DNA of 64,000 nucleotides from Comamonadaceae bacterium OTU4NAUVB1 (GCA_024372625.1 CP099604.1:1-64000), one strand, 5' to 3'; shown: positions 1-9,549, numbered from the stretch's first letter. Notes: generated by a model from the letters alone, not told the origin. Program-made: numbers and translations.

Positions 1-32
1 CGCGCAGCCTTTGACCCGGAGGACAATAAATC

Positions 33-113
33 ATGTCTGAGACAGCTTCAGCATCCAAGTCAGGCAAGTACCAACACAGAACCCCTAGGTTTGAGTCAAC
101 AGGAGGATGTTGA
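33..113 (+). CDS. Short 26-residue reading frame with good ribosome site, possibly a truncated gene
   Basis: An ATG follows a GGAGG ribosome-binding site at ordinary spacing, which suggests a genuine gene start. The frame closes after 26 codons without a recognisable domain. Either a tiny hypothetical peptide or the surviving 5' end of a disrupted gene; the sequence does not decide. Confidence 0.2.
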   Translation: MSETASASKSGKYQHRTPRFESTGGC

Positions 114-231
114 CGGCGGTGTATGCCGTCGAGATGCACGCCATGGCCACTATCCTGAACTAGCCTTATGCTGCGCTCATTGGGGGCGAAGGAAATTTGG
201 CCTTCTTGCTGCTTGAACTGCTGCAAGGGCA

Positions 232-576
232 TTGCGAGCTTGTTCAGCATTTTATTTAACTCTAGGTGCTGTTTTGAAAAACGATTTTAGATATCGACTG
301 CCTTGCCAACTCGAGTACTTGAACGACCATGACTTAATAAGACTAGCAGCAGCATGGCGAACTCGAGTCGACGGCGGATGGGTTCAGGCCGAGCCTATTG
401 CATATTTGTTTGAGAAAGAGCAGCGCCGGCGAAAAAACATGTTTTCACTTACGACAAGATCAATTTCCCCAAATGGCCCACTAAAACTGCTCAGTCAGTT
501 TTGGCGCCTGTTGAGGCTCTCAGTCGTGCTAATTTTGACAAATAAGACAGCAGAATATTTTTTCATTCTCTCTTAA
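232..576 (+). CDS. Small hypothetical protein, possibly a degenerate copy
   Basis: The frame opens with a TTG. Its middle (roughly residues 28-68) contains a stretch reading DHDLIRLAAAWR and later a basic end, EKEQRRRKN. This resembles short Burkholderiales hypothetical proteins with a DHDL...AWR pattern and an acidic-arginine tail, recalled only from memory. The residues after about 70 look unlike a conserved protein, so the tail may be read out of frame. No ribosome site supports the start. No function can be given. Confidence 0.3.
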   Translation: MRACSAFYLTLGAVLKNDFRYRLPCQLEYLNDHDLIRLAAAWRTRVDGGWVQAEPIAYLFEKEQRRRKNMFSLTTRSISPNGPLKLLSQFWRLLRLSVVLILTNKTAEYFFILS

Positions 577-916
577 TAAAATTATATTTAATAATAGATT
601 ACATAATCATTATACGTTTTTGGTGCAAATAAAGGCGTTGTTTGTTTCAGCATAAAATTTGATCTAAAAGAAGCCGCTGTTTTTTCTAAACAGGAGTCAC
701 ATACTCTCCACGCGCCAACCCATGGCATGTGGAAAGTTTTCGAATCTGATCAAAGCTAATGGCTGGTAAGGTGGCGGTACACAAGCCTTCCGGTGTTCTC
801 AAGATGCTCTTGAGCTAAGCAGCGACAGCGTGTCGCACGTTGCTCGTCGGACAGTTCCTACATCACGGTCTGATTGACGCAAGAAAGCTTTGGTTTTCTT
901 CAAAAGGAGACCAGCC
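577..916. other. Gene-free AT-rich stretch
   Basis: No convincing coding frame is seen. The left half is strongly AT-rich. The right half contains a perfect short hairpin at 798-814 and then the ribosome site of the next gene (AAAGGAG around 903-909). Confidence 0.4.
798..814. repeat. Perfect short hairpin upstream of the broken gene at 917
   Basis: CTCAAGA, a three-base loop TGC, then TCTTGAG: a 7-bp perfect stem. There is no following T-run, so it is not a standard terminator. It lies about 100 bases before the next start codon and could be an operator or a structured leader. Confidence 0.35.
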
Positions 917-1159
917 ATGTCCACACAACGATCGCCCGCATCAGGTGCTGACGAAGCCGCCAAGGCCAGCGACATTGAGCAACTGTCCGGCCACGGAGGC
1001 AATCTGCGCGACGCAGGACCAGGCGCCTAAGCACCGATGCGCAGGCCCGTGGTTGGAAGCAGTGCGCACATTCCAGGACGCGAAGAAGTCATCGGCTCCA
1101 GTGCCGCCGATCAGACTGCAAGTCCGGGCGCCGACGCCGACCGAGCCGTCGGCCAGTAG
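917..1159 (+). pseudogene. Small conserved protein interrupted by an in-frame stop
   Basis: Read from the ATG at 917, the protein has DIEQLSGHGGNLRD, then an in-frame TAA at 1028-1030. The same frame then continues with VVGSSAHIPGREEV and ADQTASPGADADRA to a TAG at 1157. Both halves align in order with the intact 78-residue protein encoded at 9873-10109 on the other strand, which has DIEQETGHGGNLRD, VIGSSGHIPGSEVV and ADQSASPGADADRE. A single nonsense change therefore splits this copy. The AAAGGAG ribosome site upstream is intact. The family is unknown to me. Confidence 0.7.
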
Positions 1160-1290
1160 CCAGTCGAGACGGATTCTTGGAGCATTTCACATTGAGCAAA
1201 CATGTGTCTACGCCCGCGTGCTGATTCGACGATTTCAAAGGTATACGTTCATCCAAAGCGTCCCAGCGCTCATGCATGTAAGAGGTTTAT

Positions 1291-2849
1291 ATGAGTTCAG
1301 AGATCGAGTTCAAGTTTGAGATCCCAGGCGACCGCATCCAAGCGGTCATGGAGAAGTTGGAGGCACTGGATGCCTCGCAGGTTGAGTTGCGTGCTCACTA
1401 CTTCGACACGCCCGACGCACTGCTCGCCTCGAAGGGCGTCGTCCTGCGCGTGCGCCAGGAAAGCCCTAGGTGGTTCCAGACGGTCAAAGTCAAGACAGAT
1501 GGACCCTTGGAGCGAGCCGAAGACAACATCGCGCTGGGCTTGTTGGCCGAGGAACCCGCACCCGACATCACACAGTACAAGAACACGCCAATCGGCGACC
1601 TCTTGGGCGACCTGAAAGACACCCAGGCTCGCTTGATTCCTATGTTCTCCACTGAGATCACGCGCCGGCGCTGCGTCATCGAGCATGGCCGCAGCCAAAT
1701 CGAGATCGCCTTGGACGTGGGCCAGATCAACTTGCCCGATCGCTTGGGCGTCGATCCTCAAAGCTCGCCAGTGCGCGAACTTGAAATGGAACTGGTCGAG
1801 GGTCGGGTCTCTGACTTAGCGGTGCTTGCCAAGGAGTGGCTTGCTCGTCATCACCTGTCCGTAAGCACGACGTCCAAGGATGCCCGCGGTCGCAGGCTGC
1901 TGGCGGGAAATCCGACGGACGTGGCCGTGAAAGCGGCACCGGTTTTTCGCTCCAAGCCAAAGACTCTGCTGCGAGGTGACGAGATTCAACGGCTGGTGGT
2001 CTCGGGATGCCTGAACCAGATCTTGCCCAATGCGACCGAGGTCGCCGCGGGCAACTTCGATCGCGACGTGGTGCATCAGCTGCGTGTGGGCATAAGGCGC
2101 TTGCGCACGGCCCTGCGCGAGCTAGATGATCTGCACCCCGGACGCCTTGATTCCCGGTGGGAAGCACCCCTCAAGCAAGCGTTTGATGCCTTGGGCAAGC
2201 GCCGGGACTGGGAGTTGTTGGCGACCAAGACGCAGCCGGGATTGGAAAAGCACGGAAGTCCCGAAGTGGATCTGGGCGAAAGGCCAGCGGGTGTGGCGCT
2301 CGACACGGCCGTGCGTGAACCGGAACTTCAAACTGCTTTGGTGGAACTGCTCGCTTTTTGCTCGTCGGACACTTCAGACGACGAAGATGAGGTTGGAGCG
2401 CATGCGAGTGACGCCAACAATGAAACGCAGGAACCGCCGGTCACTGCCAAGGCAGCTCGGAAGATCCTTGCCAAGCGGCTGAACTCACTCCACAAAAAGA
2501 TGGTGAAGGGGGGGGTGAATCGTTCGAGTCACTCGCCGCCGAAGAGCAACATCGGGTCCGCAAGCAGCTCAAGCGACTGCGTTACCTTGCAGAGTTCGTC
2601 GGGCCCGTCTTCGACAGCAAGGCAGCGGTGCGTTACCTCGAACACCTGACGCCGGCCCAGGATGCGCTGGGCGAGTTCAACGACAAGCACGTGGCCCTGG
2701 CGACTTACAAACAGAGCACCGCACACGACCCCAAGGCGTGGTTCGCGGTCGGATGGCTGAGCGCCACAGAAGCGGGCGAAGCCAAGGCTTGCAGGAAATC
2801 ACTTCTGAAAATCGCAGACGCCAAGAAATTTTGGGCCGCAAAGAGCTGA
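1291..2849 (+). pseudogene. CYTH-CHAD domain protein broken by a frameshift in a run of eight G
   Basis: Residues 1-195 form a CYTH (triphosphate tunnel) domain that opens with the ExExK signature (EIEFK, residues 4-8) binding metal and triphosphate. From about residue 225 comes a CHAD helical domain, including the HQLRVGIRRLR motif. CHAD domains bind inorganic polyphosphate, so the family acts in polyphosphate or triphosphate metabolism. At 2508-2515 a run of eight G throws the reading into another frame ending at 2649. The true frame (LKRLRYLAEF onward) continues to 2849. Restoring nine G would give one protein of about 519 residues. An AGAGG ribosome site precedes the ATG. The cause may be mutation, a slippery phase-variable tract or an assembly error. 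Confidence 0.8.
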
Positions 2850-2920
2850 GATTCTTCGACCCAATCTAGAGGAACGCAACGTGGCTGCACGATCCTGCAA
2901 GGCCGGTTTGGAAACATGCA

Positions 2921-4594
2921 TCAGACCTTGCCGCGCGCGAAGTAACGGCGTTGCCGGCTCCTGAAGCCATCGCCATAGTGCGCTTGGGCCCAGGTGCAGT
3001 CTTCGTTCAATGGGTTGGCCACGAAAGGCCGATTCGCCTTGCGCGCCGACGCGACGGCCTCTCGAAACGCGTAGTGCGAGTATGAGCGCATGAACTCGCC
3101 CAGGTAGATGTCGGCCACCTCATCGTCACCCGCAACGATCAGCATGTTCTCGTCGTTCTGTGTGCACGAGGCCAGGCTGAAATTCGCGGAGCCTGAGATG
3201 ACTAGCGGCCTGACGCCCAGTGGGTCCACCAACATGAACTTGGTGTGGATGAACTGGACGTGCGTGGCCAGTGTGTTGCTGCGTTCGAGCAGAAACTGAT
3301 CGAGTGCATTGCCGCGCAGGTAGGCACCGATCGACACGCGCGCCGCTTCAGTGGCACGGATGTCCTTCACCGCTGCGGCGATCTTTTCGACCTGCTTCTT
3401 GTTGCCGTTGATGCCGTCCATCAGAACGTAGCGCAATCCATCCGATTCGGTCTTGAAGCTCGCTGCCAGCTTGTCGTCAAGGGAAAAGGCCAAGGTGACG
3501 AACACGGCTTCAGCGCCATCAGCACTGCCGATGTAGCGGTCCAGGCCATTGCGAAGAGGCTGCGGGCTGAAGACGGTGGTGCAGCCGTCAGGCCATGCTT
3601 CGGGAATGGTGAAGCCATTGTCCAGCGCCTTGCGCAGGTCCTTCGCCTCTGGATCGCCCTTCAAGAGCTTCCAATACGCTAGGTACTGCTTGGCAACGTC
3701 GGCGTTCCAGACCTCATGTCCGGCGTTGAGCTGACCGAAGAAACCGTTGGGCGACCAGTTGGTTGAGCCAGAGAACACGGCTTTTGGCTGGCCCTGCTTC
3801 ACCAGGACGACAAACTTGTTGTGTGCGATGTAGCCAGGGTTGCGGGTTCGGCCTACTGCGCCCTCCAGCAGTTCGTTGTCGTCCAGAAAAGCCACGTTTT
3901 CATCGCGCTGGAAGGAAAGCTCGGCGGTATCACCGTTGTCCTTCGCGTCGTAGACGATGTTCACGGTGACACCTCGGTCTCGAGCGCGCCTGAGTGCGTC
4001 CAACGGCCCGTTGTGCCGGGCTTCATGGATCGCGACGTAGAGCTCGTCACTTCCCTCCGCAGCGTCGATGAACTTGACAAGGGCTTGGAACAAGCCGCGG
4101 CTCAACCACTCGTAAGCGCCGCCGTTGGGCACCTCTTCGGGCGGCACGTTCTTGAAGCGGCGGGCGTATTCCTGTGCCGCTACTGCGCCTCGGTTGAAGT
4201 GCACCAGGTGGCCTGTGGTAGTGCGCACGATGGTGGTCACACCCACCGTAGCCTCGGCCAGTTCGACCAACCGGTCCAGCTGGCCGCCCAGCGCCAGCAC
4301 ACGGTTAGGTGTACTCGACCCGGGGTCCACCGTGTAGTCCGCCCACAGGAAGGTCTGCACCGGATGCTGGCGCGTCGAGACACGCTGGCCGATGTCCGTG
4401 CCCGGGTCGGTCGATCGATAGCGCTTTTGCGCCTCGATCCAATCGGCACGGCCGGTGCGGTGGTTGGTTCGATGCAGCGCAAAGCCTTGCAACTCGCTAG
4501 CCCGCTTCTCGGGCCAATCGAGGCCGAACGTCACCACATGGCTTCCGGCCACTGCGTGAACGTGCAAATCTCCGCCGTCGACTTGGACTCGCAT
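2921..4594 (-). CDS. Phospholipase D-like protein with two HKD-type domains
   Basis: A 557-residue protein with no signal peptide. Two phospholipase D superfamily motifs are visible. The first (HNKFVVLV...GSTNWSPNG) has the His and Lys but no Asp at the usual place. The second (HTKFMLVD...GSANFSLAS) is canonical HxKxxxxD. The family includes phosphodiesterases acting on lipids and nucleic acids; with one altered half-site, substrate and activity are uncertain. It lies 38 bases downstream of the DUF2278/lamin-tail gene on the same strand, so the two probably form an operon. The N-terminal 150 residues match no domain I recognise. Confidence 0.75.
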   Translation of the reverse strand: MRVQVDGGDLHVHAVAGSHVVTFGLDWPEKRASELQGFALHRTNHRTGRADWIEAQKRYRSTDPGTDIGQRVSTRQHPVQTFLWADYTVDPGSSTPNRVLALGGQLDRLVELAEATVGVTTIVRTTTGHLVHFNRGAVAAQEYARRFKNVPPEEVPNGGAYEWLSRGLFQALVKFIDAAEGSDELYVAIHEARHNGPLDALRRARDRGVTVNIVYDAKDNGDTAELSFQRDENVAFLDDNELLEGAVGRTRNPGYIAHNKFVVLVKQGQPKAVFSGSTNWSPNGFFGQLNAGHEVWNADVAKQYLAYWKLLKGDPEAKDLRKALDNGFTIPEAWPDGCTTVFSPQPLRNGLDRYIGSADGAEAVFVTLAFSLDDKLAASFKTESDGLRYVLMDGINGNKKQVEKIAAAVKDIRATEAARVSIGAYLRGNALDQFLLERSNTLATHVQFIHTKFMLVDPLGVRPLVISGSANFSLASCTQNDENMLIVAGDDEVADIYLGEFMRSYSHYAFREAVASARKANRPFVANPLNEDCTWAQAHYGDGFRSRQRRYFARGKV

Positions 4595-4632
4595 GCTGGT
4601 TTCTCACTGGCTTTTTGCATGTCAAGACCGCG

Positions 4633-5685
4633 TCAGAATTTCACCGAAAACCCGGGGTTCGATGCATGGGCCTGGGTGTAGCTGACGCCATCGACCCGCA
4701 GCCCTTGCGCGTTTAGGAGCGTGATCAACCCACCCTTGTTCGGCAGCACGACCGGCGGTGCCAAGGTGATGCGCAGGGTGTCCCCAGCGGCGATCGCGCC
4801 TTGCAGCGTCATGGCGTTCTTCTCACGGTCCAGCAGCTTCCAGCCGGCCAGATCGATACGCTGTGCCGTCACGTTCAGCAGGGTGACCGTCTCCACCTCA
4901 GGCGTCAGGGTGGCATTGACCAGGGCCGAGACAATCCGCACGCCACCGTCAGGTGCCTCCGGCGTCGGCTGTGCACCGGGCGTGAAAGGGTTAGGCGGAT
5001 CGGCCGGGTCAGACGGGGGACCGCTCACCCCGCCGTCGAGTCGATGGCCTGTGCGGTCGTCGCTGTGCCAGCTCTGCGACTGGAATTTGAGGAAGATGCC
5101 AACCCACTGGTTCTGCGACGGGAACTGGAGCAGCAGCGCACCGTCCTGGTACACGCCATCGTCTTGCGTGAAACGGCCGGAATTGGCCTGGTTCATGTGG
5201 ATGTCGTGCACCCCGTTGCCGGGCAAGAAACCAAAGATCTTGTCCTTCTTGCCAGCCTCCGGCCCCCAGCGCTCGCCGAACGCATAGATGAAGGCATCCT
5301 CGTCGGACATCGCACGCTGAATGTAGTGGTCAATCTTTTCGTTCAGGTCGTTGTCGGGACCGGCCACGCTGAAGGGCAGTGGCACCAGCTTGCGCGGATC
5401 GAAAAGGTTCGAGCGAATGAAGTCAAGTGCTGGGCCACCGGGCTTGGCAGGCAAGGCATGCCAGCCCGCCGGCAGTTTTTCTAGTTGCGCGAGGAAAGGA
5501 TGCTGGAATTGCGACTCCACCAAGTACTCGACCTCGGAAGGTGCCATCTGGGACAAGACGTTGACGGCAAGGCGGTAGTCTCCCGCCTCGTCGATGACGT
5601 GCACCTGGTAGTGCGGGTTCTGGCCAGAGCCCAACTGCCGGTTGATGGGACGTCCCTTGAGGACACCGTAGTTCTTGAGCGGCAT
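4633..5685 (-). CDS. DUF2278 (YukJ-like) protein with C-terminal lamin-tail domain
   Basis: The N-terminal half has the DUF2278 opening (YGVLKGRP) and a conserved core with GVHDIHMNQ and the DGALLLQFP stretch. A Pro-rich linker (about residues 225-255) leads to a C-terminal lamin-tail domain, with pattern NATLTPEVETVTLLN and LAGWKL. The frame is open further upstream, but the ATG at 5685 is preferred: AGGAG lies seven bases before it and the family begins there. No catalytic function is established for DUF2278; lamin-tail domains often occur in secreted or nuclease-linked proteins. It is the first gene of the pair with the PLD-like gene. Confidence 0.7.
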   Translation of the reverse strand: MPLKNYGVLKGRPINRQLGSGQNPHYQVHVIDEAGDYRLAVNVLSQMAPSEVEYLVESQFQHPFLAQLEKLPAGWHALPAKPGGPALDFIRSNLFDPRKLVPLPFSVAGPDNDLNEKIDHYIQRAMSDEDAFIYAFGERWGPEAGKKDKIFGFLPGNGVHDIHMNQANSGRFTQDDGVYQDGALLLQFPSQNQWVGIFLKFQSQSWHSDDRTGHRLDGGVSGPPSDPADPPNPFTPGAQPTPEAPDGGVRIVSALVNATLTPEVETVTLLNVTAQRIDLAGWKLLDREKNAMTLQGAIAAGDTLRITLAPPVVLPNKGGLITLLNAQGLRVDGVSYTQAHASNPGFSVKF

Positions 5686-6079
5686 GAGGTTCTCCTGATT
5701 GGCGAAGCTCTTCTTGTCCTCCGGAACCATGACGCGCGGATGACGAACGACGTCTGTGACACGACCTCACACTGTGCGTTGTCTAAATAAGAAGTGCCTC
5801 CTTTGATTTAAGGAGAGATCGATATCCAAACTAGCAAACACCCGCAATGAAGCATTTCGTCAATAATGACAGAATCCGCTGATTTCAAATTTCAGCTTTC
5901 GCCTCGTTTGCTTCATCGATGTAAGCTCGAATCACGCCTCCACGTCTATGCTTTTCAAAATCTCTTTCTGGTGCCAGTCGCAGGCCTCGAAGATTTCAAT
6001 CGATCCTCTAAATTCGTGTACATTCAGCATGATATCGTTACTAAAATTCCATAAATTCTTATGCTCCACGACAGAAATT
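5686..6079. other. AT-rich intergenic region
   Basis: No supported gene. Base composition is clearly more AT-rich than the flanking genes. It presumably holds the promoter of the DUF2278-PLD operon near its left edge. No repeat or strong terminator was recognised. Confidence 0.4.
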
Positions 6080-6349
6080 TTATTTCTGAAGAATTAGTGT
6101 TAACGCAAGTCGAGGATTCTGTCTTTGGGATTCAAAAGATCCATCGGGCAAACGCAACAGGGCATCACCACTGGTCGCGGAATAATAAGAAGATGATCCG
6201 TTTTCCGATCCAAAGATCCGACCGCTGGCACCAATGTTGTGAATCACCGAAATGCGTTCGATCAACGTATGCTGAATACCATGCTGATCCACTGCTTCGA
6301 GTCGATTGACCTCTCTGGTGGATTTTCGACGCTTAAAATAGTATTTCAT
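6080..6349 (-). CDS. Small hypothetical protein, possibly frameshifted near its end
   Basis: An 89-residue frame from an ATG at 6349. It reads like a soluble small protein of the kind ending in 'DG-S/T-F-E-I...' (LLRLPDGSFE). After that point the neighbouring frame (IPKTES) looks more like the expected ending, so a small frameshift close to the C-terminus is possible. It lies 43 bases downstream of the membrane protein gene on the same strand and may be co-transcribed with it. No clear ribosome site and no known function. Confidence 0.45.
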   Translation of the reverse strand: MKYYFKRRKSTREVNRLEAVDQHGIQHTLIERISVIHNIGASGRIFGSENGSSSYYSATSGDALLRLPDGSFESQRQNPRLALTLILQK

Positions 6350-6392
6350 TGGAAATGGTATCAAGCTACTAGCAAAATTGAAAAACAAAAGA

Positions 6393-6893
6393 TTATTTGA
6401 GCTTTTCATCCTCACGTTTTGCTTCAGCCATCGCCTCGGGCTCCAACTCTTCGGCATATCGGTTGAGTCGCACGAAGAGTCCCCAAGCCGCCAGTAACAC
6501 GCCCACGGCCGTAAGGGTGGCAGCCGCGTAAAGCAGAAGCTCAGGATGCTCACGTGCTTTGAAAGTCGCAACCAAGGCTTCGACGGCCACCGCCACGACG
6601 ATGACCACCATGAAGCGTGAGAGAAACCGGCGCACACGCGTGGGCGCGCTGATCTGGGCATTGCGGACCACTTCTTCTTCGGCGATCGTCTGTGAGATCT
6701 GCAGTGCCACCACAGCAGCCGCCAGCAGGCCCATGGCTTCGATGATGATCTCGGCCGCCGACGCGTTCAGATCGGCAATGAAGGCTGACCAGGCCACGCG
6801 AGCGGCAATCACGATCAGCATGACTGCGGCCATGCCGAACAGCGCTGCGATGACCGCATGGACCCAGGAGTACAAACCGAGCAGACGTTTCAT
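6393..6893 (-). CDS. Conserved membrane protein with four predicted transmembrane segments
   Basis: 166 residues. Hydrophobic segments lie at roughly 10-35, 46-68, 92-110 and 120-142, with a charged cytoplasmic-type tail rich in Glu, Ala and Lys. I recall similar Burkholderiales proteins labelled 'general glycosylation pathway protein', but nothing in the sequence proves that role. A 22-codon frame (6890-6958) ends in the ATGA overlapping this start, so translational coupling to an upstream leader peptide is conceivable. Confidence 0.65.
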   Translation of the reverse strand: MKRLLGLYSWVHAVIAALFGMAAVMLIVIAARVAWSAFIADLNASAAEIIIEAMGLLAAAVVALQISQTIAEEEVVRNAQISAPTRVRRFLSRFMVVIVVAVAVEALVATFKAREHPELLLYAAATLTAVGVLLAAWGLFVRLNRYAEELEPEAMAEAKREDEKLK

Positions 6894-7068
6894 CCGAATG
6901 ATTGTCGAGACGTGGTGTCGAACGAGATCTTGGCCACTACTGCTTCTTTCTTAGGCATCGGCGCTCAAGCCAAGCTGGACAACGACTTCGATACTCAGCA
7001 GGACCGTTATCCACAACGTTGTGCCCTGCATCGGGGGATAACTCGCCACGGTGATTCAACCCGAGCAC

Positions 7069-7797
7069 TCAAGCGAGCTTGTCGCAAAACACGACATAGT
7101 GAGAGCACAGGAGGGACCTGAAGGGGTACATGTGGCGTTTGTGCGCCAGCGACATTGGGTTGCGGGTCAGCCGGACGTAGAGGCTCTGCACGGGATGAAC
7201 GATCAGTGCCAGCGGCAGCAGCAGCCAGTCCTTCCAGCCCGCCGAGACATACTGAAGGCTGCGCACGCGAAATCCTGCCATCTGCAAGATCCTCAGCAGG
7301 TTGTAGAGCGGGATGACTTTCCAGGTCGGCGCCTCCAGGTCCACGAACATCTGAAAACGTCGAGTCTTCCCTAGGAAAAGATACATGAGCCGGTCCCTCA
7401 TCGCCACGACGTTGTCGTTGGTGACGATGAAATGACCGTCGTCATGCAGGTGCGCGTGGCAGGTCTCGAAGAACTGCAGCGTGTTGTCGAACTCCATGAC
7501 GCCGCTGACAGAAAGGATGCGGTCGAACTTGCGCTCCGGAAAAACCTGGAACGGTCGGCTGGCATCCACCACCGCGAACTCGTCGTCAGCCAACGCGGTC
7601 GGCTTGGCTAAGTCGCATCCGCGCAGCTCTGCATCAGGAAAGAAGCTTCGTAAGGACGACATCAGATCCGCGTTGCCGCAAGGGATGTCAAGGATGCGCT
7701 TCTCGGACTTGGGACCGTCCTCGTGCATCAGGTGCTGGATGACGGCCCGATGCACACCTGCACAGGTCATGCCCGTTGGAATCGACGCCATTTCCAT
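7069..7797 (-). CDS. Class I SAM-dependent methyltransferase
   Basis: 242 residues. The glycine-rich SAM-binding motif I is ILDIPCGNADLM (about residues 35-46), followed by an acidic motif II (LRGCDLAKP) and a post-I region (FDRILSVSGVMEF), giving a Rossmann-type methyltransferase fold. Two hydrophobic stretches near the C-terminus (around 190-210) suggest membrane association or a lipid or quinone-like substrate. The substrate cannot be named. It stands alone, with a minus-strand membrane gene 175 bases downstream and the IS5-family element upstream. Confidence 0.75.
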   Translation of the reverse strand: MEMASIPTGMTCAGVHRAVIQHLMHEDGPKSEKRILDIPCGNADLMSSLRSFFPDAELRGCDLAKPTALADDEFAVVDASRPFQVFPERKFDRILSVSGVMEFDNTLQFFETCHAHLHDDGHFIVTNDNVVAMRDRLMYLFLGKTRRFQMFVDLEAPTWKVIPLYNLLRILQMAGFRVRSLQYVSAGWKDWLLLPLALIVHPVQSLYVRLTRNPMSLAHKRHMYPFRSLLCSHYVVFCDKLA

Positions 7798-7949
7798 CGT
7801 GCATCCCCAAAGTTTGTGAATACCATCTTCTTACATAGCGGCTGGTTTCACAACCCATGAATCTGCCGACCTTGGCGAGACGAGATTGTTATGTGGCTGA
7901 CATGAACACGTGCTATGGCGATTCGAAAGCCGGGCCTATGTCGTCATTC

Positions 7950-8029
7950 GGAAGTCATTACGGTGGCATAGGGTGCCATCGCCATACCTCAATCCCTTGA
8001 GCAAGACTGATGAAATTGATGACTTCCGT
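7950..8029. repeat. 10-bp inverted repeat with an inner hairpin, next to the IS
   Basis: CGGAAGTCAT at 7950-7959 is matched by ATGACTTCCG at 8020-8029. A second small stem, TGGCA-TAGGG-TGCCA, lies inside the loop near 7966-7980. The structure ends about 25 bases before the insertion sequence, so it belongs to the target DNA. It may be an old element end or a structured regulatory site. Confidence 0.45.
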
Positions 8030-8057
8030 ATTTGTCGTCGTCTTGGTTGCCGTCTAG

Positions 8058-9222
8058 GGAAGGTCTGCATAACTTGGCGCGCGACGTGCTTGCAATCTGA
8101 GCCATGAAGCGAACTGATCTGGGCCTGAACCTGACGACCAAGCGCACCCGCAAGCGGGAATTCCTCGCGCAGATGGAACACGTCGTGCCCTGGGCGGCAT
8201 GGGTCGAATTGGTGGCGCCTTACGCACCTGAAGGCAAGAGGGGTCGCCCGCCCTTTGCCGTGGAGACGATGCTGCGCATCCACTTCATGCAGCAATGGTT
8301 CACCCTCTCGGACCCGGCGATGGAAGAAGCACTGCACGACGTGCCCTTGTTCCGGGAGTTCGCCAGCCTGGGTTGGGACAGCCGCTTGCCTGATGAGAGC
8401 ACCATCCTTCGATTCCGTCATTTGCTGGAGAAGCACAAGCTGGCCGATCAGATCCTGGCGCTGGTCAACGATTTGTTGAGCGGCCAAGGCTTGCTGCTCA
8501 AGGCCGGCACGGTGGTCGATGCCACGCTGATCGCAGCGCCCAGCTCGACCAAGAACAAGGAAGGTCAGCGCGATCCTGAGATGCACCAGAGCAAGAAGGG
8601 CAACCAGTGGTTCTTTGGAATGAAGGCCCACATCGGCGTGGACGCCGACTCGGGCCTGGTGCATACGGTGCGCGGCACCGCGGGCAACGTCAACGACGTG
8701 ATCGAGGCCAACAGCCTGCTGCACACAGGCGAGAGCGTCGTGTTCGCCGACGCGGGCTACCAAGGCGCAGCAAAACGGCCTGACGCCAGAGCGGGCGTGC
8801 GCTGGCGCATCGCCATGCGCCCGGGCCAGCGGCGGGCGCTGGACAAGAACGACGAGATCGACGCCCTGATCGACCAGATCGAGAAGCTCAAGGCGAGCGT
8901 GCGGGCCAAGGTCGAGCATCCGTTTAGGGTCATCAAGCGCCAATTCGGCCACGTGAAGGTGCGCTACCGAGGGCTGAAAAAGAACATTGCGCACCTGGTT
9001 ACGCTGTTCGCGCTGTCGAATCTGTGGATGGTGCGCGGCAAATTGCTGACTGCCCAGACATGAGTGCGTCTGATGCACAGCCAAGACTGCCTGCGTCGTA
9101 TGCAAAGTCCTCAGGCTGACCTTGCAAAGCGGTTCATCGAGCGCTGAAACGATGACCTGTCAACGTTTGCCATATCAATCGCCCCGGATGCAGCTCTGAC
9201 ATCGCTTTGTTCAGACCATCCC
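8058..9222 (+). mobile_element. Intact IS5-family insertion sequence, 1,165 bp
   Basis: The left end reads GGAAGGTCTGCATAAC and the right end, reverse-complemented, GGATGGTCTGAACAAA: imperfect terminal inverted repeats. The element is flanked by the 4-bp direct repeat CTAG (8054-8057 and 9223-9226), matching the CTAR-type targets of the IS5 group. One full-length transposase gene fills it. The intact ends, duplication and open reading frame suggest a recent, possibly active insertion. The insertion target is intergenic. Confidence 0.9.
8104..9063 (+). CDS. IS5-family DDE transposase
   Basis: 319 residues, usual length for the family. The N-terminal part carries the IS5 DUF772-type region (RGRPPFAVETMLRIHFMQQW). 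Catalytic residues are visible: D139 in VVDATLIAAPSS, D216 in VFADAGYQG and E271 in VEHPFRVIKRQFG, the last with the R/K-containing YREK-like spacing of this family. It catalyses cut-and-paste movement of the surrounding element, acting on both terminal repeats. No frameshift or internal stop is present. Confidence 0.95.
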   Translation: MKRTDLGLNLTTKRTRKREFLAQMEHVVPWAAWVELVAPYAPEGKRGRPPFAVETMLRIHFMQQWFTLSDPAMEEALHDVPLFREFASLGWDSRLPDESTILRFRHLLEKHKLADQILALVNDLLSGQGLLLKAGTVVDATLIAAPSSTKNKEGQRDPEMHQSKKGNQWFFGMKAHIGVDADSGLVHTVRGTAGNVNDVIEANSLLHTGESVVFADAGYQGAAKRPDARAGVRWRIAMRPGQRRALDKNDEIDALIDQIEKLKASVRAKVEHPFRVIKRQFGHVKVRYRGLKKNIAHLVTLFALSNLWMVRGKLLTAQT

Positions 9223-9242
9223 TAGGTCAGTGCATATGAATA

Positions 9243-9386
9243 TTAGCATTTGGCTGAAGCCACAGTTTCTCCAAATATCCAAAGCGAGAATTTGCGAGCA
9301 TCTAGTAGTTGAGATTTTCTTAGCGCTGCTTCTTCCGAGTCAGTGCCGGTTAGCAAAAGCGCGCACAGCCATTGTCTCTCGGCCAT
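9243..9386 (-). CDS. 47-residue hypothetical protein with a strong ribosome site
   Basis: The frame is open further upstream, but the ATG at 9386 is preceded by a perfect AGGAGG with a five-base spacer, which makes it the likely start. The product is a small soluble protein without known motifs. It lies directly beside the right end of the insertion sequence. Confidence 0.4.
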   Translation of the reverse strand: MAERQWLCALLLTGTDSEEAALRKSQLLDARKFSLWIFGETVASAKC

Positions 9387-9549
9387 GACAACCTCCTGCT
9401 CGGCATGTCCCCAGGCTTGGAAAAGAACATTGAATGAAGACAACGAAACATTTCTTGTCGTGCAGTTCGATATGAGTGCGTAGCTGACCCAGATTGCATG
9501 CTCGACAAATACTGGATCAGATCTTACGCAACGACAGTGTTTTTAGTCG

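Noticed and set aside
7007..7015. A TTATCCACA DnaA box between the methyltransferase and membrane protein genes
   Set aside because: It is single, with no iterons, AT-rich element or initiator nearby; a chance 9-mer is likely.
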